Origin: JADLHS01 sp964594985
GTDB lineage: Bacteria; Verrucomicrobiota; Verrucomicrobiia; Limisphaerales; JADLHS01
Direction: 5' to 3'
Assembly: GCA_964594985.1 (NCBI GenBank)
Contig: CAZQNQ010000003.1
Location: 124,001 to 188,000, forward strand
DNA length: 64,000 nucleotides
Each line of letters begins with the position of its first letter. The first letter of the stretch is position 1. Below are positions 1-8,497 of the stretch, piece after piece. The notes under the pieces were generated by a model. The model worked only from the letters and a program-made list of their open reading frames with translations, had not been told where the DNA came from and searched no databases. Position numbers and translations under genes: made by a program.

Positions 1-538
1 CCTTCGGGTCGTTCGGCGAGTTGATGAAGCGTTGCACGAACACGCCGTCGAGACCGTAATCCTGCATCCACTTGAAATGCCGCAACACGGTCTTGCGATT
101 GAACGAGCTGAAAACTTCCGCCTGGCGACCATCGGCGTGAACGAACGGCGTGGCGACCCGTTCGTCAGCCTCGAGTTCGCTGACATCCGGCCAGAGATCA
201 ATCTTACACGCACCCGGTTCAAAGCGCCCGCGTGAACTCCAATGCACCCAGCCGCGCCCCGCGCCGTCGGCGGGCGTCGCGAACCAGCCTTGATAGCCGC
301 TCATCACTTTGCCGGTGAGCGTTTTGGTGTCCACGCCAGAATTGCTGACGCCGGCGAACGGACGCATCGTCCGTTCGATCACTGCCTGCCGGTCCATTGT
401 GTTCGGGTCGCCCCAGTCTTCAACCGCGGCGCTGACCGGCACGGGTGAAACGACCGGTGATTTATCATCCGCCAGACTGGAACGCGCCGCCAGCACCGAA
501 CCAACGAACATGGAGACGGTCGCAAACCGACTCCGCAT
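1..538 (-). CDS. Glycoside hydrolase family 71/99-like secreted protein (N-terminal part, cut by window edge)
   Basis: The reverse complement reads without stops from an ATG at 538 through the left edge, so the C-terminus is missing. The protein starts with a signal-peptide-like stretch (MRSRFATVSMFVGSVLAA). It continues with KVMSGYQGWF, the IDLWPDVSE segment and LRHFKWMQDYGLDGVFVQRF. These segments align one by one with the complete paralogue at 8498-11422 (KVMAGYQGWF, IDMWPDLSG, VRRHFQWMRKYNIDGAFLQRF). Proteins of this kind are classed as GH71/99-like, probably acting outside the cytoplasm on alpha-linked glycans; the exact substrate cannot be told. It lies 49 bases downstream of the GH92 gene and is probably co-transcribed with it. 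An in-frame GTG lies seven codons further upstream, so the start is likely but not certain. Confidence 0.8.
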   Translation of the reverse strand, partial: MRSRFATVSMFVGSVLAARSSLADDKSPVVSPVPVSAAVEDWGDPNTMDRQAVIERTMRPFAGVSNSGVDTKTLTGKVMSGYQGWFATPADGAGRGWVHWSSRGRFEPGACKIDLWPDVSELEADERVATPFVHADGRQAEVFSSFNRKTVLRHFKWMQDYGLDGVFVQRFINSPNDPK

Positions 539-587
539 GATGCGTTGCCAGACCGGCACGGATGTGATCGCTCGTTTCAGTGGCTTC

Positions 588-2867
588 CTAGTTGCGTTGG
601 CTCGCCGTTAATTTCTCCCCTGCGCCCAGCGTGTGAGGATCGAGCGTCAGACTCGACGGCGGCAGGTCCGCCGCCTCGCGACCGAGTTTCAGATTGGGCG
701 TGGCAGACATGTCCGCCGTGATCGTCAGCCCCTTGAGCACGTCCTCGTGACGGAACCAAACCTTGCTTTGCGCCTGCCCGTTCAATTTCAAGCTGCCGAT
801 GTATTTGTTGTCCCGCGATGTGTTCTTCGCCACGAGCCGCAATTTTTTGCCGTTGGAAAGTTGAATCGTCACTTTCTCGAACACCGGGCTGCCCATCTCG
901 TAAACCGGCACGCCGGGCACGACCGGATAAAAGCCCATCATCGAAAACACCACGAAGGCCGACATGCCGCCGCCATCTTCGTCGCCGGGGATACCGAGCA
1001 ACGTGTCCGTGAACCACGCCTCCAAAAGCTGGCGGATGCGCTTCTGCGTCTTCCACGGCGCGCCGAGATGATTATAGAGGTACGGCGTCGCGAGGCTGGG
1101 TTCGTTGCCCATCGAGTATTGCCCGACCATGCCGGTGGAATCCGGGAACACCGCGAAGAACTCATACTTGGAGCGACCGAGTTCGGCGCGGAACAACTCG
1201 TCGAGTTTTGTTTCCGCCGCCGACTTGCCGCCCATCAACTCCACCAGCCCCTGAACGTCATGTTGCACGTCCCAGTTGTACGTGTAGGCATTGTTCTCCG
1301 TGGTGTAGGCCCGCCCGCCCATGCCGCCCGCAAACTTGGGATCAAACGGCTCGATCCATTTTCCCTCGGAATCCTTCGGCCACATGAAACCTTTGTCCGC
1401 GCGATAAAGATTCTTGTAGTTCGCGGCGCGTTTCAGAAAAAGATCGCGATCAGCGTCCTTGCCAAGCGCGCGAGCGAGCTGGGCGATGCACCAATCGTCG
1501 TAGCTGTTCTCCAAAGTGACCGCGACCGACTGCCGTCGCTCGAAGGAATGCACTTCGGCGACGGTTTCCTTTTCATCGGGCCGTAACGCCGGCAGGAAGC
1601 CGTGTTCGTTGTAGAAATCATCCAGCGACGTCTTCGGCCCGTTGCGCCACGGCAACAGCGTGCCTTCGAGAGAATTTTTGCGCAGCCCTTCGTAGGCCTT
1701 GGCGAGATCGAAACCCTGCACGCCCTTGAACCACGCGTCCGCCAGCCACGCGACGACGTGATTGCCGGTCATGCACGCGTGATCGCCCCAGAGCACGGCG
1801 AAGGACGGCATCCAGCCGGACTGCTCATACATGCGGACGTAGGATTGGATCTTGTCGGCCTGCTGTTTGGGATTGAGCAAGGTCTGGAGCGGTTCGAGCG
1901 CGCGGTACGTGTCCCAGATCCAGTTGTCCACGTAGAACGGGCGCGCGTCCTGATGCACCTGATGATCGAACGCGCTGTAGTATTGGCCGTCCTCGGAAAT
2001 GTTCACCATGCGCTCGTAACTGCGATACAGCGCGGTGTAGAACACCCGCTTCTGCGCCAGCGTGCCGCCTTCGACCTGAATCTGTCCGAGCGTACGATTC
2101 CAGATCGCGCGCGCCTGGGCCTTGGTCTTCTCAAAATTCCAGCCGGCGATCTCCTGGCGCAGATTCTTCCGCGCCTGTTCGACGCTGATGAACGAGATGC
2201 CATAGCGGAATTCCAGCGTCGCCGCCGGATTGCTGGCCGTGACCGCCAGCCGCGTTTTGTCTCCCGCCACACTACGCGCCACGCTGACCGGCGCGCTGAA
2301 TTCGCCGTAAACGAACGCCTGCATCCCGTTGAACTTCTCCACGCCGGAAATTGTAATCCCATCCTGCACGGTCAGGTCCCCGCCTTGGCGATTTGCCAGC
2401 AAGACGACCGGATTGCTTGAAGGAAACTTGAACCGGAAATAGCCGCAGCGTTCCGTCGGCGTGAACTCGATCTGGATCAAGGAATCATCCAGTCGCGCCG
2501 CGTAGTAGTACGGCGTGAGTTGTTCCTGATCGTAAGCCGCCCGCTGCTGCCAGGCGGCGGCGTTGGGCGCACCGGCGTTCGGCATCAGCCAGAACAGTTC
2601 GCCCAAACGATGCGAAATGATCGTCAGCGGGAACGATTGAATCTGGTCGTCAAGCGCGTCGCGGCGCACCGGATACACGCGCACCATGCTGTTTGGCAGC
2701 GACACCGTGGGTTTGGTCGGCTCGAGCAAATGCCCCACGCCGCCGATGGCCGGGTCAACATACTCAACCTGGGCCGGCACTGATTGCTGCAGGGCAATGG
2801 CCGCCAGCAACCAACAGGAATGAACGCGAAGGCGGTGTCGCAGACCAGTGGGCAAGAGATGTCTCAT
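588..2867 (-). CDS. GH92 family alpha-mannosidase, secreted
   Basis: The protein has 759 residues, the usual size for GH92 exo-acting alpha-mannosidases, which are calcium-dependent enzymes that trim mannan and N-glycan side chains. After a signal peptide (about residues 1-32, ending near QQSVPAQ) it begins with VEYVDPAIGG, the typical GH92 opening. The (alpha/alpha)6 region carries ENSYDDWCIAQLA and NNAYTYNWDVQHD. The family signature is present as PGDEDGGGMSAFVVFSMMGF, about 110 residues from the C-terminus. The product should be periplasmic or extracellular. It lies between the pseudopilin gene upstream and a GH71/99-like gene downstream on the same strand, which fits a glycan-degradation locus. 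The linkage specificity cannot be read from the sequence. Confidence 0.92.
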   Translation of the reverse strand: MRHLLPTGLRHRLRVHSCWLLAAIALQQSVPAQVEYVDPAIGGVGHLLEPTKPTVSLPNSMVRVYPVRRDALDDQIQSFPLTIISHRLGELFWLMPNAGAPNAAAWQQRAAYDQEQLTPYYYAARLDDSLIQIEFTPTERCGYFRFKFPSSNPVVLLANRQGGDLTVQDGITISGVEKFNGMQAFVYGEFSAPVSVARSVAGDKTRLAVTASNPAATLEFRYGISFISVEQARKNLRQEIAGWNFEKTKAQARAIWNRTLGQIQVEGGTLAQKRVFYTALYRSYERMVNISEDGQYYSAFDHQVHQDARPFYVDNWIWDTYRALEPLQTLLNPKQQADKIQSYVRMYEQSGWMPSFAVLWGDHACMTGNHVVAWLADAWFKGVQGFDLAKAYEGLRKNSLEGTLLPWRNGPKTSLDDFYNEHGFLPALRPDEKETVAEVHSFERRQSVAVTLENSYDDWCIAQLARALGKDADRDLFLKRAANYKNLYRADKGFMWPKDSEGKWIEPFDPKFAGGMGGRAYTTENNAYTYNWDVQHDVQGLVELMGGKSAAETKLDELFRAELGRSKYEFFAVFPDSTGMVGQYSMGNEPSLATPYLYNHLGAPWKTQKRIRQLLEAWFTDTLLGIPGDEDGGGMSAFVVFSMMGFYPVVPGVPVYEMGSPVFEKVTIQLSNGKKLRLVAKNTSRDNKYIGSLKLNGQAQSKVWFRHEDVLKGLTITADMSATPNLKLGREAADLPPSSLTLDPHTLGAGEKLTASQRN

Positions 2868-2916
2868 GAATCTAATCGGGTAAGAATGTTTTTTGGAAAG
2901 CGGCCGCCGCCCGGCC

Positions 2917-3774
2917 TCAATTCCAGGGATAAGTAGCGCGCTGTTTCAACCAGTTGTAATCCGCGCCGCCATCCAGCGTCGGCGGCCCGATGCCCGTCAC
3001 CTTGCGCCCCAGGATGCCCGGGTCTTTCCACTTTTTGATCTCGGCGTGGCCGTCGGAAAACGAAAGGCCGCCCGCATTATTGTGATAGGTTGCGGGCGAA
3101 TCCGTCCAGCCATTATCCCAGGGCCGCGTGATGAAAAAACCGTCATTGATTGTCGCCGGGTTCTCGTCAATGAACACCCAGGTGTCCGACGAGCGTTGGA
3201 TGTTGGATTGCTTGCGATAAACCGTCCCGGCCGGAAGCGGATTTGGACCGATCGAGGAAGTGGCATCCGGATTCATCCAGGAATTCATGGCCATGCTGCG
3301 CACGCGCGGCAACCCGCCGCCGCCGTAAGGATAGACCGCCGACCCGTTTGCTTCGGCAGTCGAGATGTCTGTCGGGCAGCGATACACGCCGACATTCCCC
3401 ACGAACGGAAACAACGCGGAATCCTGGATCAAAAGCTGGCTGGTGGCCCCCACCCCGGGAGCTTGAGCCATCGTCCCCATGCACCACTGCTGGTTGAAGC
3501 CGTAATTTTTTGAAGCTATCACGTTGTTCAGAACGGCACCATCCTTGCAATTGACCAACATGTCATTGTTATCGCCGGCATAGGTGGCCCACCCGAGCAT
3601 GAGCTGCTTCAAATTATTTACACAGTGGATGCCTTGCGCCTTGGCCTTGGCCTTGCTCAAAGCGGGCAGGAGCATTGCCGCCAGAATGGCAATGATGGCG
3701 ATGACCACCAGCAGTTCAATCAAGGTAAACCCGGCGCGGCGCGCATGCCGCCGGGAATTGGACGTGTTGGACAT
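2917..3774 (-). CDS. Pseudopilin-like protein with type IV N-terminal methylation motif and H-X9-DG C-terminus
   Basis: The protein starts with a short basic leader and a classic prepilin cleavage/methylation segment, RAGFTLIELLVV, followed by a hydrophobic helix (AIIAILAAMLLPAL). The C-terminal part carries H-X9-DG (YHNNAGGLSFSDGHAEI), the hallmark of a large pseudopilin family expanded in Planctomycetes and Verrucomicrobia. Such proteins are processed by a prepilin peptidase and assembled by, or associated with, type II secretion/type IV pilus machinery at the envelope. An upstream in-frame ATG at 3849 exists, but that start would overlap the previous gene and place 25 unrelated residues before the leader, so 3774 was chosen. 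An 18-nt hairpin repeat lies 33 nt upstream. Its place among hydrolase genes suggests a role in display or secretion, which is inference. Confidence 0.88.
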   Translation of the reverse strand: MSNTSNSRRHARRAGFTLIELLVVIAIIAILAAMLLPALSKAKAKAQGIHCVNNLKQLMLGWATYAGDNNDMLVNCKDGAVLNNVIASKNYGFNQQWCMGTMAQAPGVGATSQLLIQDSALFPFVGNVGVYRCPTDISTAEANGSAVYPYGGGGLPRVRSMAMNSWMNPDATSSIGPNPLPAGTVYRKQSNIQRSSDTWVFIDENPATINDGFFITRPWDNGWTDSPATYHNNAGGLSFSDGHAEIKKWKDPGILGRKVTGIGPPTLDGGADYNWLKQRATYPWN

Positions 3775-3807
3775 GGTGTTAACGTAGTTTTTGGCCGTGT
3801 CCACCGG

Positions 3808-3825
3808 TATCCCCGAAAGCGGGGA
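3808..3825 (-). promoter_or_regulatory. 18-nt hairpin repeat, copy 1 (leader of the pseudopilin gene)
   Basis: On the minus strand the sequence is TCCCCGCTTTCGGGGATA, which folds as CCCCG / CGGGG around a four-base loop. The identical 18-mer occurs at 8451-8468 and 18482-18499, each time upstream of a minus-strand secreted-protein gene. Here it begins just after the stop codon of the preceding gene and 33 nt before the chosen ATG. There is no U-run after it, so a simple intrinsic terminator is unlikely. Confidence 0.6.
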
Positions 3826-3845
3826 GAGTCGCGCGCCGCCGGTGA

Positions 3846-6800
3846 TCATTCGTAGGTCAGCACGATGTTAGTGCTCACAATCTGAACATTTTTGATGTGC
3901 GTGGGCACACTGGAACGCAACCGATAAAACCGCGTGCTGCCATTGGTTGGGACGGTGACTGTTTTCGTCGCAGGGTTCACCACCGCGCCAGCCTCGTCGG
4001 CAAAAGCAAAGCCGAACGAAGCGGTGGCCTGGAGTTGCACTGGCGGCGGGTTGGTGCTCGTAGCCGTGAACACAAAATAGTTGTGATTCCCCGCCGTGCC
4101 ATTGCTGCCGGTCGAGTCCGCCACCCAGCGCAATTCATGCTGGCCGGCGCTGATGGCGACGTTGGTCTTCGTCAATGTCTGATACACCTGCCAACCGCCA
4201 GTCCCGTTGACGGTGATGATTTCCGTGACGTTCTGCCCGTCAATCTCCAGATGGAAGGTGCCCGCGTTGTTTTCGGAAGCGACGCGCATTCCGATGGTGT
4301 AAATGCCGTCCACCACCGCGTTCACCGTGTATTTCATCCATTCCCCGGTGGCGGTGAAACCGACATTGTAACCGCCGCCGGCATCGCCGGTATTCTCCAC
4401 GTCCACCGCGGTGGCGCGATACTGATTCCCGTTGTTCGACGTGTCACTGTCGTGATAAGCCACGCCTTCGCCGCCGCCATCGAAGTCTTCCGCCTGAATG
4501 ATCCCCGGAATCGTCAGCGGCACGCCATAGAACGGCGCTTGCCCGTTGACGACGGAGATGTTCACCGGTGCGGAGAACCTGGTGAGCCCGACATTGTCGG
4601 TGACACGAGCGGTCAACACATAGATTCCCGCCGGCACATTCGACCAGACGACGCTGAACGGACTGCTCGTGCCGGCGGCGATCAGATTATCGTCAGCAAA
4701 GAACTCAACCTTGCCCACCGAACCGTCGGCATCGGACGCAGTCGCCCGCAAGGTGATGGCATTGGACGCGGAGAAGGTCGCACCATTGACTGGATTGGTG
4801 ATTGCGACGGAGGGCTGATTGTTGCTCGTCTGCAAGGTGAACGTCAGATGGTTAAGATTCCCGACGAACCCACCCCCGCCGTTCTTGTCGAGCGCCAGCC
4901 GCAACACCTGTTGCCCGGCATTCAACGCCACATTGCTGCGCGTGAATGTCGCCCAGTTCTGCCAGCCGCCAGTGTTAAGATTCGTCAACCCGCCGGTCTT
5001 GTTGATGCCATCACTTTCCAGATGGAACACGCCGCCGCCATAAGCCGCGTAGCGCGTGTCGAACTTGTAGAGGCCGGGCGTCGCCACGTTCACCGTGTAT
5101 TCCAGCCATTCACCTTCCGCCGCCCAGCCGATGTTGTAGCCGCCACCTGTGTCCGAGCAATTCTCAATGTCCACCCCGCCCGGGCGATACTGGTTGCCGT
5201 TGTTCGCCACGTCAGTGTCGTGGTACGCGATGCCTTCGCCACCGCTGTCGAAGTCTTCGACCTGGATCACGCCCGGAATCGGATGCGGCGTACCGCCATA
5301 CGGCGTCTGATGCAACGACACGCCGGCGCCGACAAACTCCATCCAGTTCAACCGGAACAGATCCGTCGCGCCGTGATTGCGCGTGAATACCAGAAACAAT
5401 TCGTGCGTCCCGCCGGGATCGGTGATTGAAAGGCTGATGTTCGTGTAAGCGCCGGCCGAGTCCGGCACAACCGCCGTATTGATCAAAGTTCCCGCGGGTG
5501 AATCCAACCGCACCTCAATCAGCCCGCCGGAAACCGTCGCCGCCGTGCGGAAAGTCAGCCCGTTGATATTCGTGAGGTTCACGGGAAAGAAACTCACATA
5601 GTCGCCGTGATCAATGCCGACCACATCGTGCCCGCCGTTGTTGTCAGCGGTGACGGCGTTCGTGATGCTGCTTTGATGCGTGAAGTTCTCCGCTTCCTTC
5701 CGACGAGGTTGCAAGATATGCACCGCTTCACCGGCCAAAGAATCCGCCTGCGGCGCACCCAGGTCATCGTAAGACGCCCGCAACACCACAAACACATTGT
5801 CCCCGTCGCCACCGTGCGCACCGGGGGCCTCAAAGAAGCCCTCGCACGCGTCGGCGTGAGAGTCGCCGTGTGAATGGTCATTGTGCCCGGTGTTCAAATC
5901 CCAGGCTATTCCGGCGCAGGCAATCGAGCCATTGGTCGTCGCGCCATCTTCAAAATCGTACGCCTGACCTTGAAACGAAAATGGCTGTCCCCAATCGAAC
6001 ACCCCGCCGTTGGGCGGCCAGTTGATCTGCACAACCGGCGCATGATTGCCGACGGTGATCGCCACGCTGGCATACCCGGCATTGCCCGCCGCATCGCTGA
6101 CCTTGAGTTGCGCGGAAAAGTTTCCATTCGACGTGTAGGTGAAAGCTGGATTGGCGTTGGTCGAATTGACAAAGCCATCACTGAAGAAACTCCATTCGTA
6201 AGTCAACGTGCCGTCGGGATCGGGATCATGGGTGCCCGCGCTGGAAAATTGCACGAGCAGCGGTGCGGCGCCGTTGTTGGGCGTCACGGCAGCAACCGCC
6301 ACCGGCGAGCGATTGTTTCCATCCGTGTAATCAATGCGGATGACTTTTGCATCGGGATTGTTGCCGCCGAAACCCGCGCCCCATTCAATCATGTAAATCG
6401 CGCCGTCCGGCCCGATCTCCATGTCCATCGGACGGCTGAAACTGAATGTCGGCAGGAACGGATTGATCTTCAGGATGTCGCCGTTGTCATCGAGCTTCAC
6501 TTCCTTGATGTAATTGCGCGACCACTCGTAGATGAACACGGTCTTGTCGTAGTAGGCCGGCAGTTTGCGCGGCGAAATCAGGTTCGTCTGGTAATGATAC
6601 GTCGGCCCCCCCATCGCCGTGCGGCCACCGTCGCCATTGACTTCGGGAAACTCCGGCGCGGCATCGTAGGGATACCAGATCCAGGCCGACCGCGCGGCCG
6701 GCAGATTTTGCGGCCCGGTGTTGTTGGGCGAATTGTTGACGGGCGCGGCGGGATTGAAAGCGCTGCCGGACATGCTCGTGGCGAAGTCGTAATCAATGTA

Positions 6801-8417
6801 CGGCTTGTTGTTCGCGATGAAATACGGCCAGCCGTAATTCCCGGCGGAGCGCGCCTGATTCCATTCGTCATGCCCCTTCGGCCCGCGCGAGGCATTGTTC
6901 ACGCCGGCATCCGGGCCGACTTCACCCCAATACAACCAGCCGGTTGCCGGGTCCACCGCGATGCGAAACGGATTGCGATTGCCCATCACGTAAATCTCGG
7001 GTCGCCCCGCCGCGCCGTCGGCGGGAAAGAGATTGCCCGTTGGAATCGTGTAAGTGCCGTTTGCCTCGGGATGAATGCGGAGAATCTTTCCGCGCAGGTC
7101 ACCCGCGTTGGAAGAAGATTTCTGTGAATCCCACGCGGCGCGACCGGGCCGTTCATCCAACGGCGCATAGCCGTCCGACTCGAATGGATTCGTGTTGTCG
7201 CCGAGTGAAATGAAAAGATTGCCGCCCGGGCCAAAGGTCAGCGAGCCGCCCGAGTGGCAGCACTCATCGCGTTGCGTCGGGATTTGCAGCAACACCTTCT
7301 CTGAACCCAAATCCAGCGTGTTGCCAGTCATGGTGAACCGCGAGACTTGTTGCTGCGGGGTCGGCGCGCTGGGCGAGTAAAAGATGTAGAGCCAGTTGTT
7401 CGTCGCGAAACCCGGATCGAGCGCCAGCCCCAACAAGCCATCCTCCAACTGGCTGAACACGGGAATCTGCCCGGCCAGGACGACAGAGGAGGTCTGTGGC
7501 CGCCAGATTTTAAGTTTGCCGCCGCGCTCGATGTAAAACACGCGCCCATCCGGCGCGACGGCAAGTTCCATCGGATTCGACGGACTCGCGTCGAGAATCA
7601 CCTTTTGGAAGTTGGAATCAATCGTCGCGCCCGCGTCCGCCGTGATTTCCCCGGCGGCGTATTCGATTCCCCCCAAGAGATGTTCCAGAAACAGCGGCTC
7701 GGAAAAACTTGCCGCCGTGTGACCGCCCGCCGTGTACCACGCCCGCCCGCCATCGTAGCTGTGACACCACGCGATCGGATGATCGAAACCCATCGTGCCG
7801 CCGGCATAGGTCGTTTCATCCAACGTCGCCAACACGTGCACTGAGCCGCGCGGGTTGGTCTGGAAATTGTACCATTCATCCGAACGCACCCACCGCTTCG
7901 GCAATCCCGCCGTCGAAGGATGAACCTGATCCGCAACCTTCACCGTGGCCGTTGGCGTTCCGGCCGGATGACTTGAAAAATACGCCCCGACCAGACCGCC
8001 ATACCAAGGCCAGGTGTATTCAGTATCGGACGCCGCATGAATGCCGACGAATCCACCTCCCGCCTGGATGTAGCGCTCGAACGCCGCCTGCTGATCCGGA
8101 TTGAGAATGTCGCCGGTGGTGCTGAGAAACACGACGGCTTGATAGTTTGACAGGTTCGCGTCGGAAAAAACCACGGCGTCTTCGGAGGCGTCCACGGTGA
8201 AATGATGGTTCGTGCCCAGTGTGCGGATGGCCTGGATCCCGTTGGGGATGGAGTCATGCCGGAAGCCGGCGGTTTTGGAAAAGACCAGGACTTTAAAATC
8301 TTCATGCGCCTTTGCGCCAGGCACCATTAGTCCCAGGGCCAAAGTGGTGAGGACAACAAATCTGCCGGTGCGACTTCGGATCATCCGCCCATACGGCGGC
8401 GCGGATAGTGTGAACAT
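3846..8417 (-). CDS. ThuA domain-PQQ-type sugar dehydrogenase-PKD-CBM6 multi-domain secreted protein
   Basis: This 1523-residue exported protein has a signal peptide ending near MVPGAKA. Residues about 40-260 are a ThuA (trehalose-utilisation-like, glutamine-amidotransferase-fold) domain (KVLVFSKTAGFRHDSI, GGGFVGIHAASDTEYTW). Residues about 270-690 are a glucose/sorbosone-dehydrogenase-type beta-propeller (LEDGLLGLALDPGF, DECCHSGGSLTFGPGG). A PKD domain (about 715-790), three CBM6-like modules (AENFTHQSS; QVEDFDSGGEGIAYHD; QAEDFDGGGEGVAYHD) and a bacterial Ig-like module follow. ThuA plus GSDH fusions are known in Verrucomicrobia and Bacteroidetes; oxidation of a polysaccharide-derived sugar at the cell surface is an inference. 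ATG 8417 was chosen because its 33-nt distance from the upstream hairpin equals that of the pseudopilin gene. ATG 8384 (MIRSRTGRF) would give a more compact signal peptide. Confidence 0.87.
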   Translation of the reverse strand: MFTLSAPPYGRMIRSRTGRFVVLTTLALGLMVPGAKAHEDFKVLVFSKTAGFRHDSIPNGIQAIRTLGTNHHFTVDASEDAVVFSDANLSNYQAVVFLSTTGDILNPDQQAAFERYIQAGGGFVGIHAASDTEYTWPWYGGLVGAYFSSHPAGTPTATVKVADQVHPSTAGLPKRWVRSDEWYNFQTNPRGSVHVLATLDETTYAGGTMGFDHPIAWCHSYDGGRAWYTAGGHTAASFSEPLFLEHLLGGIEYAAGEITADAGATIDSNFQKVILDASPSNPMELAVAPDGRVFYIERGGKLKIWRPQTSSVVLAGQIPVFSQLEDGLLGLALDPGFATNNWLYIFYSPSAPTPQQQVSRFTMTGNTLDLGSEKVLLQIPTQRDECCHSGGSLTFGPGGNLFISLGDNTNPFESDGYAPLDERPGRAAWDSQKSSSNAGDLRGKILRIHPEANGTYTIPTGNLFPADGAAGRPEIYVMGNRNPFRIAVDPATGWLYWGEVGPDAGVNNASRGPKGHDEWNQARSAGNYGWPYFIANNKPYIDYDFATSMSGSAFNPAAPVNNSPNNTGPQNLPAARSAWIWYPYDAAPEFPEVNGDGGRTAMGGPTYHYQTNLISPRKLPAYYDKTVFIYEWSRNYIKEVKLDDNGDILKINPFLPTFSFSRPMDMEIGPDGAIYMIEWGAGFGGNNPDAKVIRIDYTDGNNRSPVAVAAVTPNNGAAPLLVQFSSAGTHDPDPDGTLTYEWSFFSDGFVNSTNANPAFTYTSNGNFSAQLKVSDAAGNAGYASVAITVGNHAPVVQINWPPNGGVFDWGQPFSFQGQAYDFEDGATTNGSIACAGIAWDLNTGHNDHSHGDSHADACEGFFEAPGAHGGDGDNVFVVLRASYDDLGAPQADSLAGEAVHILQPRRKEAENFTHQSSITNAVTADNNGGHDVVGIDHGDYVSFFPVNLTNINGLTFRTAATVSGGLIEVRLDSPAGTLINTAVVPDSAGAYTNISLSITDPGGTHELFLVFTRNHGATDLFRLNWMEFVGAGVSLHQTPYGGTPHPIPGVIQVEDFDSGGEGIAYHDTDVANNGNQYRPGGVDIENCSDTGGGYNIGWAAEGEWLEYTVNVATPGLYKFDTRYAAYGGGVFHLESDGINKTGGLTNLNTGGWQNWATFTRSNVALNAGQQVLRLALDKNGGGGFVGNLNHLTFTLQTSNNQPSVAITNPVNGATFSASNAITLRATASDADGSVGKVEFFADDNLIAAGTSSPFSVVWSNVPAGIYVLTARVTDNVGLTRFSAPVNISVVNGQAPFYGVPLTIPGIIQAEDFDGGGEGVAYHDSDTSNNGNQYRATAVDVENTGDAGGGYNVGFTATGEWMKYTVNAVVDGIYTIGMRVASENNAGTFHLEIDGQNVTEIITVNGTGGWQVYQTLTKTNVAISAGQHELRWVADSTGSNGTAGNHNYFVFTATSTNPPPVQLQATASFGFAFADEAGAVVNPATKTVTVPTNGSTRFYRLRSSVPTHIKNVQIVSTNIVLTYE

Positions 8418-8450
8418 CGTATTCTTTTAGGCTACAATGACAGCGGTGGC

Positions 8451-8468
8451 TATCCCCGAAAGCGGGGA
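8451..8468 (-). promoter_or_regulatory. 18-nt hairpin repeat, copy 2 (leader of the ThuA/GSDH gene)
   Basis: This is the same minus-strand 18-mer as at 3808-3825 (TCCCCGCTTTCGGGGATA). It lies 33 nt before ATG 8417 and 29 nt after the stop codon of the preceding GH71/99-like gene. It is followed by a mixed sequence rather than a T-run. Confidence 0.6.
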
Positions 8469-8497
8469 AACTACGTCGTCGCCGCAAATCGTTCTGG

